DNA from: DRVP01 sp964604045
GTDB lineage: Archaea; Thermoproteota; Bathyarchaeia; Bathyarchaeales; Bathycorpusculaceae
DNA length: 5,185 nucleotides
Reading direction: 5' to 3'
Assembly: GCA_964604045.1 (NCBI GenBank)
Contig: CAZRXM010000059.1
Span: forward strand, 1-5,185
Below are positions 1-5,185 of the stretch, one piece after another; position 1 is the stretch's first letter; every line of letters starts with the position of its first letter. Both the position numbers and the translations under genes were made by a program. Below the pieces are notes generated by a model, which had not been told where the DNA came from, made no database searches, and saw only the letters and a program-made list of their open reading frames with translations.

Positions 1-45
1 GCTGAGGAGGTTTACCGGAGGGTTACTGGGCATGGCTCAGCCTAG
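1..45 (+). CDS. C-terminal tail of an upstream gene (partial; possibly Rio1-type kinase)
   Basis: The first reading frame is open from the window edge and ends at TAG (43-45), giving the tail AEEVYRRVTGHGSA. It overlaps the start of the KH gene by 14 bases, the tight packing expected of co-transcribed archaeal genes. Only 14 residues are visible, so the protein cannot be identified from sequence. The suggestion of a Rio1-type serine kinase rests only on the known archaeal habit of placing a Rio1 gene directly before the Dim2-like KH gene. The frame could also be open by chance. Confidence 0.45.
   Translation, partial: AEEVYRRVTGHGSA
17..22 (+). promoter_or_regulatory. Shine-Dalgarno site of the KH gene
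   Basis: GGAGGG lies 9 bases before the ATG at 32 and supports that start. It sits inside the tail of the upstream reading frame, consistent with translation of the KH gene from a polycistronic message. A second purine run (GAGGAGG, 4-10) is too far away to serve this ATG. Confidence 0.6.
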
Positions 46-604
46 CATGTTTGTGCGAATCCCCAAAGAACGAATCGGCGTCTTAATAGGTCCCGGAGGC
101 GAAACAAAGAGGGCTATTGAAAAAATGTTGTCGGTAAAGCTTCAAGTGGAAAGCGACACTGGTGGTGTGACCATAATACTTTCGGAAGACGCTAAAGACC
201 CCTCAATGCTTTTGAGGGCCAAGGACGTTATAACTGCCATTGGAAGAGGATTCTCCCCTGAGCATGCCTTTAAGCTCATAGAAGACGGGGAAGCCGTCCT
301 AGACATAATAGACTTGAGAGCCATTTTTGGAAGGTCTGAATCTGACATAAGAAGGGTTAAGGGTAGAATCATCGGAATGGACGGGAAAACAAGGCGGATA
401 ATAGAGGAGTTAACAGACACCCACGTATCCGTCTACGGACACACCGTTGGAATCATAGGCAAAATCGAAAACGTCCAAATAGCACGAGAAGCCATTCAAA
501 TGCTAATCGAGGGAAGCCAACACTCAACAGTTTACGGATTTCTCCACAGAAAACGCAGAGAACTAAAAAAGAGTATGATGGAACTATGGGAACGACCAGA
601 GTAG
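32..604 (+). CDS. KH-domain RNA-binding protein, archaeal Dim2/Pno1-like
   Basis: This 190-residue protein has two KH domains and matches the archaeal homologue of eukaryotic Dim2/Pno1, a small-subunit ribosome assembly factor. Family members bind the 3' region of 16S rRNA during 30S maturation, and an interaction with translation factor aIF2-alpha has been reported. The first KH domain spans about residues 5-72 with the RNA-binding loop GPGG at 20-23, preceded by the typical IPKERIGVLI strand. The second spans about 106-165 with loop GMDG at 115-118, followed by a basic C-terminal tail (about 170-182). A linker containing SPEHAFKLI (75-83) joins them. Length and architecture are normal for the family. 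The ATG at 32 has a good ribosome binding site and no better upstream start is visible. The gene overlaps an upstream frame by 14 bases, so it is probably expressed from an operon. No clear oligo-T terminator follows it. Confidence 0.93.
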   Translation: MAQPSMFVRIPKERIGVLIGPGGETKRAIEKMLSVKLQVESDTGGVTIILSEDAKDPSMLLRAKDVITAIGRGFSPEHAFKLIEDGEAVLDIIDLRAIFGRSESDIRRVKGRIIGMDGKTRRIIEELTDTHVSVYGHTVGIIGKIENVQIAREAIQMLIEGSQHSTVYGFLHRKRRELKKSMMELWERPE

Positions 605-623
605 GGCGGCAAAAACTCTATGG

Positions 624-752
624 ATGAGACATACGCTTTACATTCAGACGCCCGGCGACTGGAATATTCGCCTTTCAGCAGACCTTTTCAGAAGACCAAG
701 AACTTACAGTAGAGGCGCCTCGAACACCATCGGGCTGCTATATAAGGAGTGA
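624..752 (+). pseudogene. Unrecognised coding-like fragment, possibly decayed gene
   Basis: ATG AGA opens a 42-residue frame ending at TGA (750-752). Its composition looks like a soluble protein, including the stretch YIQTPGDWNIRLSADLFRR followed by a basic segment and the ending GLLYKE. I do not recognise a family. No convincing ribosome binding site precedes the ATG; the nearest purine-rich run is about 14 bases away. The same frame continues past the stop as VAFTSATSFEVE before further stops, so it may be the 5' part of a gene destroyed by point mutations, perhaps together with the fragment at 757-924. It could also be a genuine small protein or a chance frame. Confidence 0.3.
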
Positions 753-756
753 GTAG

Positions 757-924
757 CATTCACGTCCGCCACTAGTTTCGAAGTTGAGTAAGATTGGTAA
801 TCCAAGCTTCAGCAGGGTTGGAATGTTGGCAGACCTTTGGTAAAGGTTCTCCACCTCTATTTGGGATGCCTTCCAACGTGGACATTGGCACGCAGACATT
901 ACGGTCAACATTGAGGCTGGATAA
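757..924 (+). pseudogene. Unrecognised coding-like fragment with internal stop
   Basis: This frame translates to a convincing protein-like stretch broken by TAA at 841-843 and ended by TAA at 922-924. Before the break it reads KIGNPSFSRVGMLADLW, after it RFSTSIWDAFQRGHWHADI and TVNIEAG. The two halves are in the same frame and join naturally (ADLW-x-RFSTSIW), which suggests one sense codon mutated to a stop. No start codon or ribosome binding site is evident, so the 5' end is probably lost or frameshifted relative to the fragment at 624-752. After 922, frame +2 reads DNVAQPISAILVEG, a possible continuation. I cannot assign a family. The minus-strand open frame over the same bases (738-938) reads less like a protein. 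Confidence 0.35.
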
Positions 925-955
925 TGTAGCTCAGCCAATTTCAGCCATCTTGGTT

Positions 956-960
956 GAGGG
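956..960 (+). promoter_or_regulatory. Shine-Dalgarno-like site of the degraded exported-protein gene
   Basis: GAGGG lies 6 bases before GTG at 967 but touches the ATG at 961. The spacing favours GTG 967 as the original start. That start also gives a better signal-peptide N-terminus (MRKIFAF). Confidence 0.45.
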
Positions 961-966
961 ATGTAT

Positions 967-1178
967 GTGAGGAAAATCTTCGCGTTTATAATGATATTGT
1001 TAAGTTTAACGTTAGCCGCGTACCCACTTGACTTTTCTGGGAAGCCATTAACAGCCGCGCTTACTAACGAGAAAGTTTTCTAAGCATAAAGTCTTGTGAT
1101 GAAAGTGGTGTAACCATCGACGAGTATAATCGAGGCGACGCTGTCCACGTGAAAGGGAGCTGTTTAGAACCCCGCACC
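967..1178 (+). pseudogene. Frameshifted, truncated exported protein (signal peptide plus short beta-domain start)
   Basis: From GTG 967 the frame encodes a clear secretion signal: positive MRK, then hydrophobic IFAFIMILLSLTLAAYPL, followed by DFSGKPLTAALTNEKVF, and stops at TAA 1081-1083. The sense continues one frame over with ESFLSIKSCDESGVTIDEY and NRGDAVHVKGSCLEPRT. From memory, the second part resembles the opening domain of small archaeal exported proteins with a D-x-S-G...G-x-x-V-Y-V-x-G-x-G-L-x-P pattern. The frame change (codon phase 1 to phase 0) fits loss of one base in or near the T run at 1076-1079. The match stops abruptly at about 1178, where sequence reading as an opposite-strand CARDB gene begins, so the rest of the protein is missing. 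The product would have been secreted or membrane-anchored; its function is unknown. A sequencing error at the T run could explain the frameshift but not the truncation. Confidence 0.6.
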
Positions 1179-1471
1179 CGTGAAGGTCAGTGGTGGAGCG
1201 CCCCGCCAAGCGAGATGGTGCGGTTCTCCTCCACCACAGCGTTGATCACGAGGCTTATGAGGCGTGCTCCCTCCTTCCCGCCCATATTTGCCACATCAAC
1301 CTTAACCGTAACAGGCCTGTTCACCTCCACACGGCTCGGGGTTATCGTCAAATTATCAAAAACAAACTTAGCAGGCTTCAAAACTGGAACAGCCATTTCC
1401 TCGGAGAATACTTGGCCAAAGCTGAATTGGACAATACCACAACATAAACCTTCCATAAGAGTTATGTGCAT
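1179..1471 (-). pseudogene. Degraded CARDB-domain exported protein
   Basis: The minus strand encodes a recognisable CARDB (cell-adhesion-related, immunoglobulin-like) domain: PAKFVFDNLTITPSRVEV, then NRPVTVKVDVANMGGKEG, then LVINAVVEENRTISLGG (about 1375 down to 1200). Intact archaeal relatives usually end this domain with a segment like GGxSTTVTFTV. Here the frame runs into ALHH and TGA (1189-1187). However, S-T-T and T-F-T can be read in neighbouring frames over 1204-1178, as if one base had been gained and two lost. The hydrophobic stretch after the in-frame ATG at 1471 (MHITLMEGLCCGIVQFSFGQ) may be a damaged signal peptide, since a glutamate interrupts it. CARDB proteins of this type are extracellular and often act in adhesion or binding. 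The C-terminal part is missing. Opposed orientation to the neighbouring fragment suggests rearrangement. The CARDB assignment is fairly secure; pseudogene status is an inference. Confidence 0.6.
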
Positions 1472-1623
1472 GGAAACAAGAACAAACCATTTAAAACTTT
1501 CGCACAACCAAAGAGAAGTCCTCCAAAACTGTAAAGGGCGGACTCGCGCACTCAAGATCCCAATCACAATTCAGAGGGGCCAGAGTCGTCATCGCCCGCC
1601 ATACAAAATAAGTATTGGACCTA

Positions 1624-1638
1624 GATAAAAACCTATAG
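1624..1638 (+). promoter_or_regulatory. Candidate TATA-type promoter of the UPF0282 gene
   Basis: The A/T-rich stretch GATAAAAACCTATAG ends 25 bases before the ATG at 1664. An archaeal TATA box at this distance would start transcription close to the start codon, giving a leaderless or nearly leaderless message. That agrees with the lack of a strong Shine-Dalgarno site. No BRE purine run stands out, so this is a weak call. Confidence 0.3.
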
Positions 1639-1663
1639 TTGACCCTTTAGGGCATGAACCGCC

Positions 1664-2647
1664 ATGTTTAAGCATTTGAGGGTTATGCCGCTTGCCGCTG
1701 AAAGTATGGGCGTTAGGTCCATGTGCACTTTTGTCGAAACACCAGACCTAAGGGTTCTCCTAGACGCTGGGGTTTCACTTTGCCCAAACCGTTTCGGCCT
1801 GCCACCCCACCCATTAGAGTTTAGAGCGATAAAAAGGGCCCGGAAAAGAATAGCTGAGGCTGCAGACGTGGCGGACGTGGTGACCCTAAGCCACTACCAT
1901 TTTGACCACCACACACCCTCCTATGAAGACTGGCTGTGCAACTGGACAGCTGAAGAAGAAACTGCCAGACAAGTTTATCTAGGCAAGGTTGTTTTGATGA
2001 AAAACCCTAAGGAATGGATTAACTTTAGCCAGAGGCGCCGAGGCTGGGTTTTCCAGAAGACTGGCGGGAGATACGCCAAAAAGCTTGAGGTGGCGGATGG
2101 CAGAACCTTCACCTTCGGAAAAACCACAATAAGGTTTTCGGAACCTGTCCCCCACGGCCAAGAAGACTCCGCCCTAGGATGGGTTTTAATGACAACCATA
2201 GAGTACCAAGGCGAACGCTTCCTCTTCGCGCCAGACGTGCAAGGGCCCATATCAATAAAAACCCTTGAAAAAATCGTGGCTGAAAAACCTCAGCTCGTCA
2301 TGGTTGGCGGCCCACCCTCCTACCTAGCCGGGTTCAGGGTAAACGAGGAAGAATTTTCATCCGGCATGGCAAATCTTGAAAAACTCGTGGAAACGGTCCC
2401 GCACATCATCTTAGAGCACCACCTTTTGAGAGATGAAAACTGGCGGGAGAAAGCATCAAAAATTTTCGAAAAAGCCGAAAAAACGGGCCACAAAGTTTCC
2501 ACAGCCGCCGAGTTTTTAGGCTTAAAAAACAGTTTCCTAGAAGCGGCTAGAAGAAGGCTTTTCGCGGAGGAGCCTCCCTCAAAGGAGTTTGAAAAGTGGA
2601 TGAAGATGGGTGTGGATAGAAGGAAAAAGGTTAAGCCGCCAGTCTGA
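1664..2647 (+). CDS. UPF0282-type metallo-beta-lactamase-fold protein
   Basis: This 327-residue protein belongs to the metallo-beta-lactamase fold and matches the archaeal UPF0282 family, predicted hydrolases of unknown substrate. The metal motif HxHxDH is seen as HYHFDH at residues 77-82. Other likely ligands are H164 (PHG), D191 (FAPDVQG) and H252/H253 (ILEHH). The N-terminal signature PLAAESMGVRSMCTFVET (9-26) and RFGLPPHPLE (43-52) are typical of the family. No signal peptide or membrane segment is visible, so it should be cytosolic. The ATG at 1664 is chosen because an upstream ATG at 1654 runs into a stop after five codons. Relatives often begin nearer the VMPLAAES segment, so TTG 1676 or ATG 1685 are alternatives. 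The C-terminal tail is basic (DRRKKVKPP). The stop lies 17 bases inside the 3' end of the convergent chelatase gene. Confidence 0.88.
   Translation: MFKHLRVMPLAAESMGVRSMCTFVETPDLRVLLDAGVSLCPNRFGLPPHPLEFRAIKRARKRIAEAADVADVVTLSHYHFDHHTPSYEDWLCNWTAEEETARQVYLGKVVLMKNPKEWINFSQRRRGWVFQKTGGRYAKKLEVADGRTFTFGKTTIRFSEPVPHGQEDSALGWVLMTTIEYQGERFLFAPDVQGPISIKTLEKIVAEKPQLVMVGGPPSYLAGFRVNEEEFSSGMANLEKLVETVPHIILEHHLLRDENWREKASKIFEKAEKTGHKVSTAAEFLGLKNSFLEAARRRLFAEEPPSKEFEKWMKMGVDRRKKVKPPV
2616..2630 (-). terminator. Candidate oligo-T terminator of the chelatase gene
   Basis: Directly after the chelatase stop the minus strand reads CCTTTTTCCTTCTAT. Archaeal RNA polymerase terminates at U-rich tracts without needing a hairpin, so this is a plausible end signal. 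It lies inside the coding sequence of the convergent UPF0282 gene, where a lysine codon run (RRKK) supplies the same bases. The T content may therefore be a coding by-product. Confidence 0.3.
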
Positions 2648-5054
2648 TTGCGCCTTGTCCATGAACTATTTTACGCTGATCTTCCCTTATCCGGCCAACC
2701 AAGTCCCTGACCATGTCTTTCGGCGTTGTAAGCTTGCCGATTTCATGGTGGCTTCCATGGGTGATGTTGGCTATGGCTTTCGTCACCAAGAATCCGTAGG
2801 TTTCCCGCCCATAGAGGTGTGGATTGGTGTTTATGACAATGGTGTGGATGCCCTCCCGTCTGACTAGTTTTGAAACGGATATAACGTCTCTGATAGCCAG
2901 CTCCTCGTATTCTCGGAGGATTATGCGGATTTCCTCGATTTCTCTAACTTCTCCTGTTTCGAGGCTTCGCCGCAGGGGGACATTGGCGCTTCCGTCGGTT
3001 ATTAGAACCATGATGGGTATCATGGACGGGTTTCGCCTCCTCTCCTCTTTTAAGACCTCCCAAGCCTTCAACATTCCAGCCGCCAGAGGCGTGTAGCCGC
3101 TAACTTTTAAATCCACCAGTTTTTTGGCAACAACCCTAAGATTACTTATCGGATGCTGGACTACAACTGCTCCCGTGTTCTTTAGGGCGACGATGCCTAC
3201 GCGGTCCCTGCAACGGTAGGCATCGCTGTGCAGCCCCAGAAGGGCCTCCCTAACAGCCTCAATATTCAAAAGCATTGAACCGCTTAAATCCACAACAAAC
3301 ACTATGGTTGCCGGCGCCTTGTAAAGCCTCAGTTTTTCGCGGATATCCCCGATGCAGAGTTTTATGGCAAGGCCTGCTGGCTTTTCCCGGCCTCTCTGTC
3401 TTCTTGCAGATTCCCGAATGGAGGCTGGCAGGTGAATGTCGACGGGCTTTCCTTTTGGAAGCCTCCAGCCGTAGGGTTTGCCCCTATGGAGGGCCGTTAC
3501 CGTTTGGAAGCGTCTCCCGGCATAGATGTGCACTCCTTTAGCTTTAATCTTTCCCATTTTTAGAAAAAACCTTGAAGAGTAAGCTGTTTTGGTCGTGCAG
3601 GACATTAATGGGGCGCCTTCAGAGACTTTTGGAGCTTCGACGGCTCTGCCAACCGTTGGGATTCCCCTAAGCTCTTTTCCCATTTCAGTTTTTTCTTCGC
3701 GGATCTCACCCCTAAGCCTTTCAGAGCCAACTTGGAAACCTTCAACTTCTGGTGCCTTCCGCGGCTTTCTACTCAGCCTTTCACCTATTCCAAAATAGAC
3801 TCCGCCCAATAGCCTGTTTAAGCGAAAAAGGAGCTCAAACCATTTCGCCCTCGCCTTGTTAAAAAGGCTTTCCCCATTGGCTTGCTTTTCTTCCCTCTCA
3901 GTAGCGTCCTTTCTAACCCAGAAAAAACTTTTCCCCTTCAAAAATTTCCTTTTCTCGGATTCCCTTTGAGCCGCAGCCTCGCCTATTTTCTCAACCTCGA
4001 AAATTTTCTTGAGTTTTGCGATGAAAACCTCCCTTATCTCCTGTGGGGTTGCCGGCTCCATGAACCCCCCTTCCCTTGTTCTGTGGCTAAGGGCGAGTTC
4101 AGCTGCCACCAAAACATCGTCGATCGCAACCTCAGTTCTGTTCTCAAAGGCTGCTAAAGCCGCTGCGGCTTTCGCTATGACAATGTCTGGGCGCAACCCA
4201 TCAACTTTCAGTTCTGTGCAGGCGCTGCAAATGGCCTCCAAAACCACATCGGGTATAACTACCTTCTCCAGTATTTTCCGCGCCTGGATTATGCGGTTCC
4301 GAAGCTCCTCCTGCATGGGCTTATATTTCTCGTAAAACTTCTCCGGGTCTGCTTCAAATTCAAGGTTTCGCTTAACTATCTCCACCCTATCCTTCACGGA
4401 TGTTATCGGTTCAACGGTTACGGATAGAGGGAAACGGTCTAGAAGTTGGGGCCGCAGCTCGCCCTCTTCGGGGTTCATGGTGCCTATGAATATGAAACGG
4501 GATGGGTGGCTGACAGATATGCCTTCCCGCTCCACGATGTTCCATCCTGTCGCCGCCGCGTCAAGCAAGTCGTCGGCTATGTGGTCCGGGAGGAGGTTAA
4601 CCTCGTCCACGTAAAGGATATTCTGGTTTGCCTCCGCCAGTATGCCAGGCTCAAGGGCTTCTATTCCATACTTTATGGCCTTCTCCACGTCTAGGCTTCC
4701 CACCACCCGATCTTCCGTGGAGCCCAAAGGCAGGTCAACGACAACCATGTCCCTTTCCTCCACGGGCAACTGTTCTCCCCTAGCATACCTTTCGCTGCAC
4801 TTGGGACACATGTTTGAAGGATCATAAGGGTTGCAGTTGAAGGGACAATCTTTAACAACTGTTATTTTAGGGAGAATGTCGGCCAAGGCCCTCACAATCG
4901 TGCTTTTCCCGCTGCCCTTCGGCCCCCTGATCAAGACGCCGCCTATCTTGGGGTTTATAGCGTTTATCAAGATCGCCAGCTTAAGTTTTTCAAGACCAAC
5001 AATAGCCGTGAAGGGGTATACCAGCCTCTTCCTCCGAGCAACCACCGGCTTCAC
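2631..5054 (-). CDS. Fused ChlI/ChlD-type magnesium/cobalt chelatase ATPase subunit
   Basis: This 807-residue protein fuses an AAA+ motor (ChlI-like) to a von Willebrand A domain (ChlD-like). Such subunits use ATP to drive metal insertion by a CobN/ChlH-type catalytic subunit, making cobalamin precursors or Mg-tetrapyrroles. Walker A is GPKGSGKS (44-51), Walker B ILYVDE (146-151), sensor 1 GTMNPEEGELRPQLLDRF (191-208), and a likely sensor 2 arginine is R288 in GLRPD. Four cysteines (C70, C74, C83, C86; CX3C-X8-CX2C) form a probable zinc knuckle between the first strand and Walker B. A charged, mostly basic linker spans about 350-480. The conserved pre-vWA segment KGKPVDIHLPASIRESARRQ is at 534-553. 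The vWA MIDAS is complete: DLSGS (589-593), T655, D687. The start is GTG 5054; GTG codons at residues 4 and 5... only the valine codon at residue 4 is a GTG alternative. No catalytic partner is in the window, so the substrate is unknown. I recall fused archaeal relatives as somewhat shorter, with the extra length here in the linker. Confidence 0.9.
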   Translation of the reverse strand: MKPVVARRKRLVYPFTAIVGLEKLKLAILINAINPKIGGVLIRGPKGSGKSTIVRALADILPKITVVKDCPFNCNPYDPSNMCPKCSERYARGEQLPVEERDMVVVDLPLGSTEDRVVGSLDVEKAIKYGIEALEPGILAEANQNILYVDEVNLLPDHIADDLLDAAATGWNIVEREGISVSHPSRFIFIGTMNPEEGELRPQLLDRFPLSVTVEPITSVKDRVEIVKRNLEFEADPEKFYEKYKPMQEELRNRIIQARKILEKVVIPDVVLEAICSACTELKVDGLRPDIVIAKAAAALAAFENRTEVAIDDVLVAAELALSHRTREGGFMEPATPQEIREVFIAKLKKIFEVEKIGEAAAQRESEKRKFLKGKSFFWVRKDATEREEKQANGESLFNKARAKWFELLFRLNRLLGGVYFGIGERLSRKPRKAPEVEGFQVGSERLRGEIREEKTEMGKELRGIPTVGRAVEAPKVSEGAPLMSCTTKTAYSSRFFLKMGKIKAKGVHIYAGRRFQTVTALHRGKPYGWRLPKGKPVDIHLPASIRESARRQRGREKPAGLAIKLCIGDIREKLRLYKAPATIVFVVDLSGSMLLNIEAVREALLGLHSDAYRCRDRVGIVALKNTGAVVVQHPISNLRVVAKKLVDLKVSGYTPLAAGMLKAWEVLKEERRRNPSMIPIMVLITDGSANVPLRRSLETGEVREIEEIRIILREYEELAIRDVISVSKLVRREGIHTIVINTNPHLYGRETYGFLVTKAIANITHGSHHEIGKLTTPKDMVRDLVGRIREDQRKIVHGQGAIRLAA

Positions 5055-5078
5055 TTCACAAAAATGTAAGCACCCTAA

Positions 5079-5087
5079 CCTATTAGG
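5079..5087 (-). promoter_or_regulatory. Candidate TATA-like element upstream of the chelatase
   Basis: The minus strand reads CCTAATAGG centred about 29 bases before the GTG at 5054, in the 56-base spacer after the tRNA. The distance suits an archaeal TATA box of a leaderless message, and there is no clear Shine-Dalgarno site. The match to the TATA consensus is poor, and read-through from the tRNA is an alternative. Confidence 0.22.
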
Positions 5088-5110
5088 CTTTACGAAAACG
5101 TGCGCTTTGA

Positions 5111-5185
5111 CGGGCCCGGCGGGATTCGAACCCGCGACCCCCGGGTTAAAAGCCCGGTGCTCTATCCTTGCTGAGCTACGGGCCC
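5111..5185 (-). tRNA. tRNA-Lys (anticodon UUU)
   Basis: The minus strand folds into a complete 75-base cloverleaf. The acceptor stem is GGGCCCG paired with CGGGCCC (7 perfect pairs) and the discriminator is G. The D arm is GCTC/GAGC with loop AGCAAGGATA. The anticodon stem is CCGGG/CCCGG with loop CTTTTAA, placing anticodon TTT at 5150-5148. The variable loop is GGGTC, and the T arm is GCGGG-TTCGAAT-CCCGC. The near-perfect GC stems are typical of archaeal tRNAs. There is no intron and no encoded CCA. The 5' end coincides with the window edge, so its promoter lies outside. A TTTT run (5098-5095), 12 bases past the 3' end, could serve as a terminator. The chelatase gene follows on the same strand. 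Confidence 0.97.

Larger units (their letters stand above)
605..1663. other. 1.06 kb interval without an intact gene; degraded coding remnants
   Basis: No frame here carries a complete recognisable protein. The longer open frames at 1149-1628 (plus) and 738-938 (minus) read as low-quality shadows. Four segments do look like former coding sequence and are listed separately: 624-752, 757-924, 967-1178 (all plus) and 1471-1179 (minus). Each is interrupted by stops or frame changes. The part from about 1480 to 1620 shows nothing I can name. No RNA gene, CRISPR array, transposase or terminal inverted repeat was recognised. Confidence 0.7.

Noticed and set aside
738..938. Minus-strand open frame of 66 residues
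   Set aside because: No ribosome binding site or recognisable motif. The plus strand over the same bases reads more like protein, so this is probably antisense shadow.
961..966. ATG at 961 as start of the signal-peptide protein
   Set aside because: The GAGGG ribosome binding site touches this ATG. GTG at 967 has the right spacing and gives a cleaner signal peptide.
1096..1102. GTGATGA resembling a C box of an archaeal C/D guide RNA
   Set aside because: No CTGA D box follows within the usual 50-60 bases, and the bases fall in the degraded coding sequence.
1149..1628. Plus-strand open frame of 159 residues
   Set aside because: Only its first few codons (to about 1178) continue the frameshifted exported protein. 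The rest is the antisense of the CARDB segment and beyond, with no protein-like motifs.
1654..1671. ATG at 1654 as the start of the UPF0282 gene
   Set aside because: It is in another frame and meets TAA after five codons.
2610..4827. Plus-strand open frames opposite the chelatase (for example 2610-2867, 4009-4335, 4446-4694)
   Set aside because: They are shadows of the long minus-strand gene, which has clear catalytic motifs throughout; none shows motifs of its own.
5079..5087. CCTATTAGG as a palindromic operator
   Set aside because: Too short, with a single-base centre and no second copy. It is kept only as a weak promoter candidate.
1..5185. CRISPR array, transposon ends, defence island or toxin-antitoxin pair
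   Set aside because: No spaced direct repeats, transposase, paired inverted repeats or recognisable defence genes were seen on either strand.

Overview
The window looks archaeal. It carries a two-KH-domain Dim2/Pno1-type RNA-binding protein, a UPF0282-type metallo-beta-lactamase-fold protein, a fused ChlI/ChlD-type chelatase ATPase and an archaeal-type tRNA-Lys. The remnants of small exported proteins (signal peptide plus a short beta domain, and a CARDB domain) are of a kind I associate with uncultured Bathyarchaeia-like lineages. That finer placement is inference only.

Layout. Bases 1-45 are the tail of an upstream gene that overlaps the KH gene by 14 bases; in many archaea a Rio1-type kinase sits here. 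The KH gene occupies 32-604 on the plus strand. From 605 to 1663 there is about 1.06 kb with no intact gene. It is not featureless: it holds two unrecognised coding-like pieces (624-752 and 757-924, plus strand), a frameshifted signal-peptide protein (967 to about 1178, plus strand) and a decayed CARDB-domain protein on the opposite strand (about 1471 down to 1179). The last two collide tail to tail at about 1176-1182. I read the interval as a gene graveyard. The UPF0282 protein follows at 1664-2647 (plus). It ends 17 bases inside the end of the convergent chelatase gene (5054 down to 2631, minus). A complete tRNA-Lys(UUU) occupies 5185 down to 5111 on the minus strand, 56 bases upstream of the chelatase start.

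How the genes relate. The KH protein and the tRNA belong to ribosome assembly and translation. The chelatase subunit should work with a large CobN/ChlH-type catalytic subunit that is not in this window, so its metal and tetrapyrrole cannot be settled here. The MBL-fold protein has no obvious functional link beyond its tail-to-tail overlap with the chelatase.

I found no convincing new biological system. The points most worth a second look are the decayed exported-protein fragments with their opposed junction, and the four-cysteine insertion plus long basic linker of the chelatase.
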